DNA of 64,000 nt from Vitellaria paradoxa (Eukaryota > Streptophyta > Magnoliopsida > Ericales > Sapotaceae), in assembly GCA_019916065.1 (NCBI GenBank), contig CM034236.1:24314358-24378357 (forward strand), written 5' to 3'. The notes below the pieces were generated by a model. That model made no database searches. It was not told the origin of the DNA and saw nothing but the letters and a program-made list of their open reading frames with translations. Each line of letters opens with the position of its first letter. Within the stretch, counting starts at the first letter, position 1. The position numbers and the translations under genes were made by a program. Below, in pieces: positions 55,398 through 64,000 of the stretch.

Positions 55398-56483
55398 TCA
55401 CTGTGGAGGTGGAAAAGAGTCACGAAGGTGATCCAGGACACTTTTCAGCAAATGTTCCTGGGTCTGCTGAGACTGCTGGATGCGTAGGAGCAACTGATGA
55501 TCTTCTTCTTGATTCTTCTCTATGTGATCCATGCGCCCTTCTAAAACATCAAGCCGATCAGCCAACTCAGTATTGGTGACTTCCTGTCCCTCCTCGGTTT
55601 CCTCCAATATAGGTGCTGACGTATGTTCATGAACCGTTGTGGCTTTCCTCTTTTTAGTAGCCATGTTGCCACGGGATTTGGAATAAGAAGTTATGGTAAA
55701 TGGTTGCAATCCCAAGGCTATAGGCATATCATCCGTAACCTGGGCCCCCTTCCTCCTAAAGATCTCTGTGAGGGCACCTCCAAAGGGCAAAGCTGTCAAC
55801 GAGTTAGGTTGCTCGCAAACATAAGCAATATGGTTCCATAGGTAGGAGGGTAAATCAATAGTCATTCCAGTACCAATTGCATAGATCAATCTGGCCCTAA
55901 GAGGTGTGCAGTCTGAATTTCGATTTTGAGGAAGTAAATTGGTGCAAGAAAACATGTGCAGAGCCCAGTATTTATCAGCAAGTATTGAGGCTGGCTTTCT
56001 ATATTCTGCCTCCCATTCTTGTCCTTCTGAGACGATTTCTGACACTAAATTCAGGAAAGGTGGTGTCCCTTCATCTGGATAAGAAAATTCGGGCCTTTGA
56101 ACCCGGGGTAATTGAAAAACTTGGGCTAAATCATCCGGTGTAAGAATGATTTCAACTCCCCTAACCCAACTGACAAGGCGTTCTCTTCCTCGTCTCTTAC
56201 TAATGGATCCTTCTTTGAAATTAGCAAAGAATTCTCGAACCAAGTCAACCACACAGTAGGCATTGAACTTAGCTATACCGAGCCATTGTCGCCCCTCAAA
56301 GTTTTGTTCTAATAGAAAGTCTTCACTTTTAAAATGTTCAATACTCCAATACCGTTCAACCACTACTGGTTTGTTTACCCAATTGTCATCGTAACTAAGT
56401 TCAGCTTCTGCCCTCCAAAATCGATTTCTATCAAAGACAGGCTCAAGTCGTCGATTGGCAGCATGCTTAGTCCGTGGGGGCAT
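55398..56483 (-). CDS. Env-position ORF of A1, intact (putative plant transposon protein domain, coiled coil)
   Basis: A 361-codon intact frame, 0.77 kb downstream of pol on the same strand, the place where Athila elements carry their env-like gene. Residues about 20-265 form a domain resembling the Pfam 'putative plant transposon protein' family (FWRAEAELSYDD, NFEGRQWLGIAKF, LVREFFANFKE, WVRGVEIILTPDDLAQVFQLPR, HMFSCTNLLPQNRN, YAIGTGMTIDLPSYLW, FGGALTEIFRRKG); the family name is from memory. Basic clusters lie at residues 2-12 and 275-281 (ATKKRKA), and a coiled-coil candidate at about 305-350. No signal peptide or membrane segment is visible, so an envelope role is not supported. A2 carries a decayed copy. 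Likely expressed from its own or a spliced transcript. Function unknown. Confidence 0.75.
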   Translation of the reverse strand: MPPRTKHAANRRLEPVFDRNRFWRAEAELSYDDNWVNKPVVVERYWSIEHFKSEDFLLEQNFEGRQWLGIAKFNAYCVVDLVREFFANFKEGSISKRRGRERLVSWVRGVEIILTPDDLAQVFQLPRVQRPEFSYPDEGTPPFLNLVSEIVSEGQEWEAEYRKPASILADKYWALHMFSCTNLLPQNRNSDCTPLRARLIYAIGTGMTIDLPSYLWNHIAYVCEQPNSLTALPFGGALTEIFRRKGAQVTDDMPIALGLQPFTITSYSKSRGNMATKKRKATTVHEHTSAPILEETEEGQEVTNTELADRLDVLEGRMDHIEKNQEEDHQLLLRIQQSQQTQEHLLKSVLDHLRDSFPPPQ

Positions 56484-57256
56484 GGGAACTACAACCCAAC
56501 AAGGAGAAATAATGAATCATTCTAATCAATCCTATGTCCACCCAAATGTGGTGGCCCCATTCTAATGACAATTAAACAAAATACTTAATAAATAGCACCA
56601 AATCACCAAACAATGTTCTTATGGATCCAAATCAAACCCACGGTAGAAAAAAATGCAAACTTTGGAAACTAATTCAAACTAATACTACCCTTGAATATTA
56701 ATGTCCAAAGAAAGTGTTTTGGTGAGATAGAACATAACTCTTGAAGCTTTGAAGCTTGAGGTGAACAAATATGGAAGAACCGAACTAGGGCTTGAAGAAT
56801 GGAGAAGACATACCTTATAGATGATGTGAAAGTGCAGAAAATAGTTGATTTCGGCTGAAATAGGAGTTGAATCAACTTCTTTTTTGAAGAATCTTGCACG
56901 GGTAGAAGATTTCTAGGTTATATTTTGCTAGAGAGAGGGAATATTGAAAAGAGAATTGAAGAGAGGGCTGCCGAATTGAGCTGAAAAGGGAACCGATCTG
57001 CTTTAAAGACACCCGCAGGGTCCGGACCGTCCCTCAGGGGGTCCGGACCACAGTATACTCGGCCTACATCCCTCCTTGCAGGGTCCGGACCATTCCCTAG
57101 GGGGTCCGGACCACAGTAATGGCTCTAAGTCTTGCTTGTTGCTCTAATTCTCTCAATTTTCCTAATAATACTAACTAAAAAGAAAAAAAACTAAAATAAA
57201 TAAACGGCAAGCTAACCTAGATCTACTAATATACACTACAAATACTTAAATGCGGA
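56484..57256 (-). promoter_or_regulatory. A1 pol-env spacer with four GGTCCGGACC palindromes
   Basis: Four perfect 10-bp palindromes at 57019, 57040, 57082 and 57103: two pairs of 21-bp spacing, 63 bp apart. On the minus strand the last box is followed 10 bp later by CTTTAAAG (57001-57008) and then AATTCGGCAGCC and a pyrimidine-rich leader to the ORF at 56483. The boxes match those of the LTR U3. A candidate internal promoter for the env-position ORF (inference). No ORF of note. Confidence 0.55.
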
Positions 57257-60200
57257 CTATTCATAAGGAGGGGGATCTAAAAGATCCCATGTTTCGATGC
57301 AAGCCGCAAAGTTTTGTAAGTATGGTTTCAACTTATGCCCATTCACCTTAAAACGATGTTTATTCTTTGGATTTTCAATCTCAATGGCTCCATGATCTGA
57401 CACATGCGTTACTATGAAAGGACCTGACCACCTAGATTGTAGTTTCCCTGGGAATAGATGAAGTCGTGAGCGATAAAGTAATACTTTTTGGCCTTCATGA
57501 AATGATCGTCGAGCAATATGCCGATCATGTATTTTCTTTATCCTCTCTTTAGATAGTAAGGCATTCTCATAAGCGTCATTCCGTAACTCTTCCATTTCTG
57601 CAATTTGTAATTTACGGTGTAACCCCGCCTCATCAAGATTAAAGTTGAAGTTCTTAATTGCCCAATAAGCTTTATGTTCTAATTCAACGGGCAAATGGCA
57701 TGGTTTACCGTAAACTAACCTGTAGGGAGACATTCCTAAGGTAGTTTTATATGCAGTGCGATATGCCCATAGGGAATCTGTCAATCGTAGTGACCAATCC
57801 TTGCGGTTAGGATTAACCGTCTTTTCTAGGATTGTCTTAATTTCCCTGTTTGCAAGCTCTACCTGGCCACTTGTCTGGGGGTGATATGGAGTTCCTACTT
57901 TATGTGCCACCCCATATTTAAGAAATAGAGTGCCTACAGGTCGGTTACAGAAATGTTTCCCCCCATCACTAATTATCGCTCGAGGTACCCCGAAGCGTGA
58001 AAATATGTTTTCATGGAGGAATTTAAGAACTACTTTATGGTCGTTTGTCTTAGCAGCTACTGCTTCTACCCATTTAGAAACGTAATCAACTCCTACTAAT
58101 ATGAATTCATACCCAAAGGAGCTTGGAAAAGGACCCATGAAGTCTATTCCCCAACAATCAAATATTTCCAAAACAAGAATAGGAGATAGAGGCATCATGT
58201 TCCTACGAGTCAAGCTACCTAGCCGTTGACATCTGTCACAGGTGGTACAGAATTGATGAACATCCTTAAATAACGTAGGCCAATAGAATCCACATTGTAA
58301 TATCTTTGCAGCTGTTTTGTTCGTGGAAAAATGGCCACCACACGCTTGAGAATGGCAGAACTCAATTATTCCTTGGACTTCCCAGTCAGGAATACACCTA
58401 CGGATAACTTGGTCAGGGCAGTATTTAAATAAATACGGATCATCCCAAAAGAAAACTCTTACATTCCTAAGGAATTTCTTCCTATCTTTAGAAGTCCATT
58501 CATCCGGGATTTGTCTTGTCACTAAGTAGTTAGCAATATCAGCATACCAAGGAGGGGTAGAGGCTGTTATTGCTTGCACATGAAATAGCTGTTCATCAGG
58601 GAAGCTATCATTGATTTGAGTATCATCTTTAGGATAGACTTCAACTGGTAAACGTGACAAATGATCCGCCACCACGTTCTCTACACCTTTCTTATCTCTT
58701 ATTTCGAGGTCAAACTCTTGTAGTAGCAATATCCATCGGAGTAATCGTGGTTTGGCCTCTTTCTTGGTCAACAGGTACTTAAGTGCAGAATGGTCAGTGA
58801 AGATGATGACTGTTGAACCAATGAGATAAGATCGGAATTTCTCAAGGGCAAAAACAACTGCTAGTAATTCTTTTTCAGTTGTTGTGTAGTTCTTTTGAGT
58901 GTCATTAAGGGTCTTACTAGCATAATAAATCACATGTGCTTTTTTATCTCTTCTCTGTCCTAGTACAGCTCCAATAGCATGGTCACTAGCATCGCACATC
59001 AATTCGAATGGCAGTGACCAATCAGGAGTTTGTAAAATAGGAGCTGTAGTTAGACATCCCTTGAGTTTTTCAAAAGCTTGCTGGCATTGATCAGTCCATT
59101 CAAAGGGTGTATCTTGTGTTAGTAATTTACACAAAGGTCTGGAAATTTCACTAAATGATTGAATGAACCTTCGATAGAATCCAGCATGTCCCAAGAAAGA
59201 TCTAATATCTTTTACTGATTGGGGTTTGGGAAGCTTTTGAATCAGCTCTACTTTCGCCTGATCTACCTGAATACCTTCTTTTGAAACTATGTGCCCCAGA
59301 ACGATGCCTTGTGTCACCATAAAATGACACTTTTCCCAGTTAAGGACAAGGTTCTTTTCCTCGCATCGAGTTAATACTAGATCAAGGTGTTGCAAGCATT
59401 GCTCGAATGAGTCACCATAGACAGAGAAATCGTCCATAAATACTTCGACGATCTCTTCTACCATCTCACTAAATATGCTAATCATGCAACGCTGAAAAGT
59501 GGCAGGGGCGTTACATAGGCCAAACGGCATTCGTTTGTATGCAAAGGTGCCAAAGGGACAGGTGAATGTAGTTTTGGATTGATCCTCTAAAGCTACCTCT
59601 ATTTGGTTATAGCCCGAATAGCCATCTAAAAAGCAGTAATAAGCATGCCCAGCCACTCTTTCTAAAACTTGATCTAAGAATGGAAGAGGAAAGTGGTCTT
59701 TTCTAGTACTTGCATTGAGTTTCCTATAATCAATGCATACTCGCCAGCCAGTTTGCACTCTCGTTGGGACTAGCTCATTATTTTCATTCCGAACTACGGT
59801 AATACCTGACTTCTTAGGTACCACTTGCGTAGGACTTACCCATTGGGAATCAGAAATTGGGTAAATTATCCCTACATCAAGCAACTTTAGTACCTCAGCC
59901 CGTACTACCTCTTTCATATTTGGATTGAGCCTTCTTTGCATTTGTCGTACCGGCTTGGCACCCTCTTCTAAATAAATGTAATGTGTGCAAAGGAGTGGAC
60001 TTATACCTGTTAAATCTGCCACTGACCACCCTAATGCTTTCTTATGGGATTTTAACAGCTCTATCAAGATATGTTCTTGGTCAGTAGCCAATTCAGAAGA
60101 TATTACTACAGGGTATGTTTCTCCTTCACCTAGAAAAGCATACTTCAAATTAGAAGGTAATGGTTTCCTATCGGGACTTGGGGCTTTCACATTCGAAGAT

Positions 60201-62881
60201 TGAGCTTTGTTCAATAGTGGCCCTAGATTTTCAAACATCGGTTTCCAATTACCTATTGACATTAATGGGCAAACGTCTAACCATTCATATAGCATGTTGC
60301 TAAGTTCACTAGGTATCATAAAATCCCCTTTTTCTATATCACTGCATAGTATTCTTTCTAGAGGGTCTTCTATGAATTCCCTATCAACGTAATTCTGAAC
60401 GATGGTTTCGACTACGTCTACCTCTTGTATTTCAGCCACCTCTTTTGGTTGTTTGGTAACATGAAAGATATTTGTTTCAAACTCTATGTTACCAAAGGAC
60501 ATCTTCATGGATCCATTCCTACAATTAATCAAAGCATTTGACGTTGCTAAAAATGGACGTCCAAGAATCACAGGTGTCTGATCAGGTGCTGACAAACTGG
60601 TTAGTGGTTGTGTATCAAGGATTATAAAATCCACCGGAAAATAAAAATTTTCCACTTGCACCAGTACATCTTCAACTATACCTCGTGGGACTTTTATAGA
60701 TCTATCTGCAAGTTGCAGAGTCACACGGGTAGGTTTAATCTCTCCTAATCCTAGTTGCTCGTACACTGAATAGGGAAGTAAGTTCACACTAGCTCCTAAA
60801 TCAAGAAGTGCTCGACTAACAAAGAATTTCCCTATATAACAAGAGATAGTAGGACACCCAGGGTCCTTATATTTCGGGGGTGTGCGACATTGAAGAATAG
60901 CACTTGCTTGTTCTGTTAGGAAAGCTTTTTCCTTAACATTCAGTCCCCTCTTCACAGTGCATAGCTCTTTCAAGAATTTTGCATACACTGGGATTTGTTT
61001 AATTGCATCTAAAAGAGGTATATTGATTTTCACTTGTTTAAAAACCTCTAGCAATTCAGCTGCTTGAGCTTCTCTCTTAGCTTTCAAGAACCTTTGGGGA
61101 AATGGTGCTTTAGGGATATACTCCCTAGGCACTAAGATAGATTCTTTTTCCTTTTGATTCTCCCCTTTTTCTTCCTCACTCTTCTCTTTCTTAGATTCCT
61201 CTTCCCTCTTAGATTTTTCTTCTTCCATGCCTATGGGTTGTTTTCCTTCCCTCCTATTATCTTCCGACATCCGCTTAGGTTCTAACTCTTCCCTAACCTC
61301 AACCATCTTAGGGTGAATGGTTTTATCTATAGTTTTACCACTCCTAAGCGTCGTGATGTTTTGTACCTGCTCAATATTGCCAGGCATATTGGAAGACCCT
61401 TCAACATTTTTCACTTGGGCAATTGGATTTGGACGTGGTTGAGCAGGGAATTGACCTTTAGGTTGTGTAGTCAACGTTTGGGTTAAAAGAGTCAACTGTC
61501 CCCTAATGTCGTCCAAAGTTCTATTATTTTGAGCCCAAAGTGTGGATTGTGTGTTCATGTATTGTTGAAGTGTTTCTTCTGTGGACCTCTTATTTGGGGG
61601 AATATATGGAGTATGAGAAGGTCCCACATTCTGAGGCAATCCTGGATTAGTGACTGAAACCTGAGGATTTGGAGGAGGTGGAGGGTGATAAGATTGTGGC
61701 ATTTGAGCTGCTCCATCATTTCTCCAACTAAAATTTGGATGGTTCCTCACACCCGGATTATATGTTTCAGAATAGGGATTTCCTCCCAAATTCTGTCCAC
61801 GATATGGAGGTCGGTATTGGTTTATTGCATGGATAGGAAGTTCACTAGATAGCTGATTTTGCACGACTTCTCTACACAGGGGCATACTAGGACAATCATC
61901 CGTTCTATGAGATTGGCTATCACAAGCTACGCAATAGACATTTGCTATGGGTTCTTTAACTATAGGTGTGTCCTTTTTAATCTTAAGGGTCTCTATTTCT
62001 CGGGTCAGAGTTGCTAGTTTTGCCTTAAGATCATCGGTTTCACTTAAGTGATGCAAACCTCGAATAGGAGTACCATTAATATTCTGAGTATTCTGAGGTC
62101 CCGTGGTATCCCAAGTTTGTGCATTTTCAGCTAAGAATTCAAAATATTCATAAGCTTCTTCAGGGGTTTTATCGTAAAACTGCCCATTGCACATTGTTTC
62201 CACAAATTGTTTCAATTGTGGTGTCAGGGCTCCGTAGAAGATGCTAGCTAGACGCCAGACTTCAAATCCATGGTGAGGACAGGAATGTAAGAGAGTTTTA
62301 AACCTCTCCCAACTTTGGTAGAATGTCTCACCATGTTGTGAAGCGAAGTTCAGAATCTGATGCTGAATTGCATCAGTTCTATTAGGTGGGAAAAATTTCT
62401 TTAAGAATTTGGCTTGCATTTCATCCCAGGTGCGAATGGAATTAGATGGTAGGAATTCAAACCATCTAGCAGCCTTATCTTGCAATGAAAATGGGAATAA
62501 CTTAAGAAATACCAGCTCTATTTGGCATCCTTGATCCTTTATAGTGACACAAATGTTCCTAAAGCGAGTTAAGTGGTCATATGGATTCTCAGAATCCATC
62601 CCATGGAAAGTAGGTAACAATTGGATCATCCCTGGTTTAAAGTGAAAAGTTTGGTTTACAGGCCAAACTATGCAGGATTCAGGAGTATGCCTATTCTGCT
62701 GCAAGATATCTCTCAAGGATTGTCTTGCTGCGACAGCTTGATCTTCAGCAGCCATTTCTAATGGTGGAGTAGGAATTCTAGGAGTTTGAGTTTCTCCTAA
62801 AGCGGACTCTAATTCTAAAGGAACAGCTAATGATTCAGGGCGTAACAATCTACCGTCTTCCCCTCTAATCCAACCGTGCAT
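57257..62881 (-). CDS. gag-pol: Gag-Pol polyprotein of A1, complete (Ty3/gypsy, Athila/Tat-like)
   Basis: A single 1874-codon frame with no frameshift between Gag and Pol. Order by residue: capsid about 85-250 ([46 protein letters not shown]); zinc knuckle C317, C320, H325, C330; Lys/Glu-rich linker 520-590; protease D694 (DLGAS); RT about 970-1200 with D1086 (CFLDGYSGY) and FMDD (D1150, D1151); RNase H D1297, E1336/E1338, D1363, D1406; integrase zinc region H1510, H1517, C1545, C1548; core D1580, D1639, E1675 (D-35-E); GPF-type tail 1818-1835. All catalytic residues are present. Start chosen at [10 protein letters not shown], aligning with A2 MSFWTRGEDD. It would supply capsid, cDNA synthesis and integration. 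Probably autonomous, and a possible helper for gag-only G1/G2. Confidence 0.97.
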   Translation of the reverse strand: MHGWIRGEDGRLLRPESLAVPLELESALGETQTPRIPTPPLEMAAEDQAVAARQSLRDILQQNRHTPESCIVWPVNQTFHFKPGMIQLLPTFHGMDSENPYDHLTRFRNICVTIKDQGCQIELVFLKLFPFSLQDKAARWFEFLPSNSIRTWDEMQAKFLKKFFPPNRTDAIQHQILNFASQHGETFYQSWERFKTLLHSCPHHGFEVWRLASIFYGALTPQLKQFVETMCNGQFYDKTPEEAYEYFEFLAENAQTWDTTGPQNTQNINGTPIRGLHHLSETDDLKAKLATLTREIETLKIKKDTPIVKEPIANVYCVACDSQSHRTDDCPSMPLCREVVQNQLSSELPIHAINQYRPPYRGQNLGGNPYSETYNPGVRNHPNFSWRNDGAAQMPQSYHPPPPPNPQVSVTNPGLPQNVGPSHTPYIPPNKRSTEETLQQYMNTQSTLWAQNNRTLDDIRGQLTLLTQTLTTQPKGQFPAQPRPNPIAQVKNVEGSSNMPGNIEQVQNITTLRSGKTIDKTIHPKMVEVREELEPKRMSEDNRREGKQPIGMEEEKSKREEESKKEKSEEEKGENQKEKESILVPREYIPKAPFPQRFLKAKREAQAAELLEVFKQVKINIPLLDAIKQIPVYAKFLKELCTVKRGLNVKEKAFLTEQASAILQCRTPPKYKDPGCPTISCYIGKFFVSRALLDLGASVNLLPYSVYEQLGLGEIKPTRVTLQLADRSIKVPRGIVEDVLVQVENFYFPVDFIILDTQPLTSLSAPDQTPVILGRPFLATSNALINCRNGSMKMSFGNIEFETNIFHVTKQPKEVAEIQEVDVVETIVQNYVDREFIEDPLERILCSDIEKGDFMIPSELSNMLYEWLDVCPLMSIGNWKPMFENLGPLLNKAQSSNVKAPSPDRKPLPSNLKYAFLGEGETYPVVISSELATDQEHILIELLKSHKKALGWSVADLTGISPLLCTHYIYLEEGAKPVRQMQRRLNPNMKEVVRAEVLKLLDVGIIYPISDSQWVSPTQVVPKKSGITVVRNENNELVPTRVQTGWRVCIDYRKLNASTRKDHFPLPFLDQVLERVAGHAYYCFLDGYSGYNQIEVALEDQSKTTFTCPFGTFAYKRMPFGLCNAPATFQRCMISIFSEMVEEIVEVFMDDFSVYGDSFEQCLQHLDLVLTRCEEKNLVLNWEKCHFMVTQGIVLGHIVSKEGIQVDQAKVELIQKLPKPQSVKDIRSFLGHAGFYRRFIQSFSEISRPLCKLLTQDTPFEWTDQCQQAFEKLKGCLTTAPILQTPDWSLPFELMCDASDHAIGAVLGQRRDKKAHVIYYASKTLNDTQKNYTTTEKELLAVVFALEKFRSYLIGSTVIIFTDHSALKYLLTKKEAKPRLLRWILLLQEFDLEIRDKKGVENVVADHLSRLPVEVYPKDDTQINDSFPDEQLFHVQAITASTPPWYADIANYLVTRQIPDEWTSKDRKKFLRNVRVFFWDDPYLFKYCPDQVIRRCIPDWEVQGIIEFCHSQACGGHFSTNKTAAKILQCGFYWPTLFKDVHQFCTTCDRCQRLGSLTRRNMMPLSPILVLEIFDCWGIDFMGPFPSSFGYEFILVGVDYVSKWVEAVAAKTNDHKVVLKFLHENIFSRFGVPRAIISDGGKHFCNRPVGTLFLKYGVAHKVGTPYHPQTSGQVELANREIKTILEKTVNPNRKDWSLRLTDSLWAYRTAYKTTLGMSPYRLVYGKPCHLPVELEHKAYWAIKNFNFNLDEAGLHRKLQIAEMEELRNDAYENALLSKERIKKIHDRHIARRSFHEGQKVLLYRSRLHLFPGKLQSRWSGPFIVTHVSDHGAIEIENPKNKHRFKVNGHKLKPYLQNFAACIETWDLLDPPPYE

Positions 62882-63010
62882 AAGCCAAGCGAATCTTTCT
62901 AAGAAAAATTTAACTAAGAGAGATCAACTTTCAAATTTTTAAGTTTTAAATTTTTAATTTTTTTTTTTTTATCCTAAAGATTCTAAGAACCTAAAAACTA
63001 AAATTGGCGT
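62882..63010 (-). mobile_element. A1 5' leader
   Basis: A 129-bp AT-rich leader between PBS and gag with a T/A-rich run at about 62955-62970. No other feature is seen. Packaging or dimerisation signals would be expected here, but none can be read by eye. Confidence 0.6.
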
Positions 63011-63028
63011 TCCCCGGCAACGGCGCCA
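63011..63028 (-). other. Primer-binding site of A1 (perfect tRNA-Asp type)
   Basis: Minus strand TGGCGCCGTTGCCGGGGA, 6 bases from the LTR edge at 63035. Identical to the B2 sites. Confidence 0.97.
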
Positions 63029-63034
63029 AAAACT

Positions 63035-64000
63035 TGACCGCTCGTAAATAGTGCAGTGCTAATTAACCCCCAAGTGCAAGGGTGTGCGGTGTAGTTTTAA
63101 TCTCGGTGAGTCCGAGGTCGAATCCACAGGGAAGCCTATGTGTTTCAGTTTCTAAGTTCAAATATGAATTGTAGGATTGAATTAGAATTAAAGTTGCAAT
63201 TAACTTAAATTAGATTTGATAGAGTTGAAATTTGAGAAATTAAACTAAAAACAAAGTAATTACTAATTAAAGGAATGTTTCAACTTAAATAAAATTCGAA
63301 CTAATTTAAACAACTCAGCAAATTAAAATTACTAAACTTAAATTTAAAGAATAATCTAATCTAATTGCAAACAAGATTTATAAGAAATTTAAAGCAGTGA
63401 TTTTATCAAATTGAAATTCTAATAGAAAAGGGTTCTTGATTCAACCTTCACAATTCCAAGTAATCTGTTATTTCACCAAGGGATGATTTTAAATACAATC
63501 CATAGTTCACGTCAAAGGATCTATGGATTGGGAAAGATTTTCAATACATTCCAAAATTCCTCGATACACAGTTTTAAATTCACGTTTCATTATGGAAGAT
63601 AAAACTGGAAAGATTTTATGATAAAAATACTCGAGTTCAAATCTAGATTTAAATTGTTTAAAAATTATCAAGAAAATTATAATCAAGAGTGTTTATCAGT
63701 GATTACAGAGAATATGAACAAACACTCTTGTTTTCAAAGGTTTTCCAAACAACAAATCAAGTTTGAAAATAGTAGATCACTTCACATAGGCTTTTGAAAC
63801 CCATGTGAAGGATCTACGTACATCCCTCAGTTCATAACAAATTACCCTTCATTGATTCAGTGAATCAAGAACAAAGGTTTTTACCCTAGCATGCTTTGAA
63901 ACAACTTAACAGGCTTAGATGAAGACATAACTGTTAAAGCTTCAAAAACGTAATTAAAACAGTCCTAATGAATGTAAAACCTACCTACGAACATTCAATT
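63035..64000 (-). repeat. 5' LTR of A1, cut by the window edge
   Basis: The first 966 bp (U5 side) of an LTR that should extend to about 64865. Three transitions relative to 51273-52238 were counted. U3, boxes and TATA lie outside the window. Confidence 0.95.

Overview
This window is plant nuclear repeat DNA, most likely from an angiosperm and probably a eudicot. It is AT-rich, has no recognisable host gene, tRNA or rRNA, and consists almost wholly of nested LTR retrotransposons. Most belong to one Ty3/gypsy lineage resembling the Athila/Tat group: LTRs of 1.55-1.83 kb starting TGATT and ending GGTCA, a primer-binding site matching the 3' end of plant tRNA-Asp (TGGCGCCGTTGCCGGGGA), fused gag-pol, and in subfamily A an extra env-position ORF downstream of pol. 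A chromovirus fragment, a Copia-like solo LTR and a 5'-truncated LINE are also present. Element labels below are mine.

Layout, left to right. 1-2645: 5' end of minus-strand B1 (gag, PBS, 5' LTR), inserted in a chromovirus pol fragment C0 (2646-4306). 4307-6235: 3' LTR and PPT-proximal part of minus element L2. 6236-7264: a plus-strand LTR fragment. 7265-8935: a different LTR-like segment. 8936-14673: minus-strand G1, a gag-only non-autonomous element whose 5' LTR is cut by B2. 13904-20717: a recent 3.4-kb tandem duplication carrying part of the G1 LTR plus the B2 LTR, PBS and gag start. 20003-22293: the rest of B2 gag-PR (plus). At 22293 B2 abuts the integrase of an inverted copy, B4 (minus; 22294-22313 plus 44705-47955).

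B4 is split by A2 (22314-44704, plus, with GTAGT/GTGGT target duplications). A2 is itself split by B3 (25762-33926, minus), a Copia-like solo LTR (38803-39662, TSD GGTAA) and a LINE 3' end (41133-41990, 15-bp TSD). G2 (3' LTR 47956-49711, minus) is inserted in B4 gag. A1 (51273 to beyond 64000, minus) is inserted in G2. A1 is the only intact element: an uninterrupted 1874-codon gag-pol with all catalytic residues, an intact 361-codon env-position ORF, and LTRs differing at 3 of 966 comparable positions.

How the parts work together: gag, PR, RT, RNase H and IN of A1 would supply the retrotransposition machinery. G1/G2-type elements have the same LTR, PBS and PPT architecture but no pol, so they would depend on such a donor. 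The most unusual material is non-coding. It includes paired palindromic GC boxes at fixed distance upstream of the TATA box in each U3 examined, which recur in the pol-env spacer; a stem-loop beside the PPT; several AAGTTGGGGGG tracts; and a conserved 3' non-coding cassette shared by autonomous and gag-only elements.
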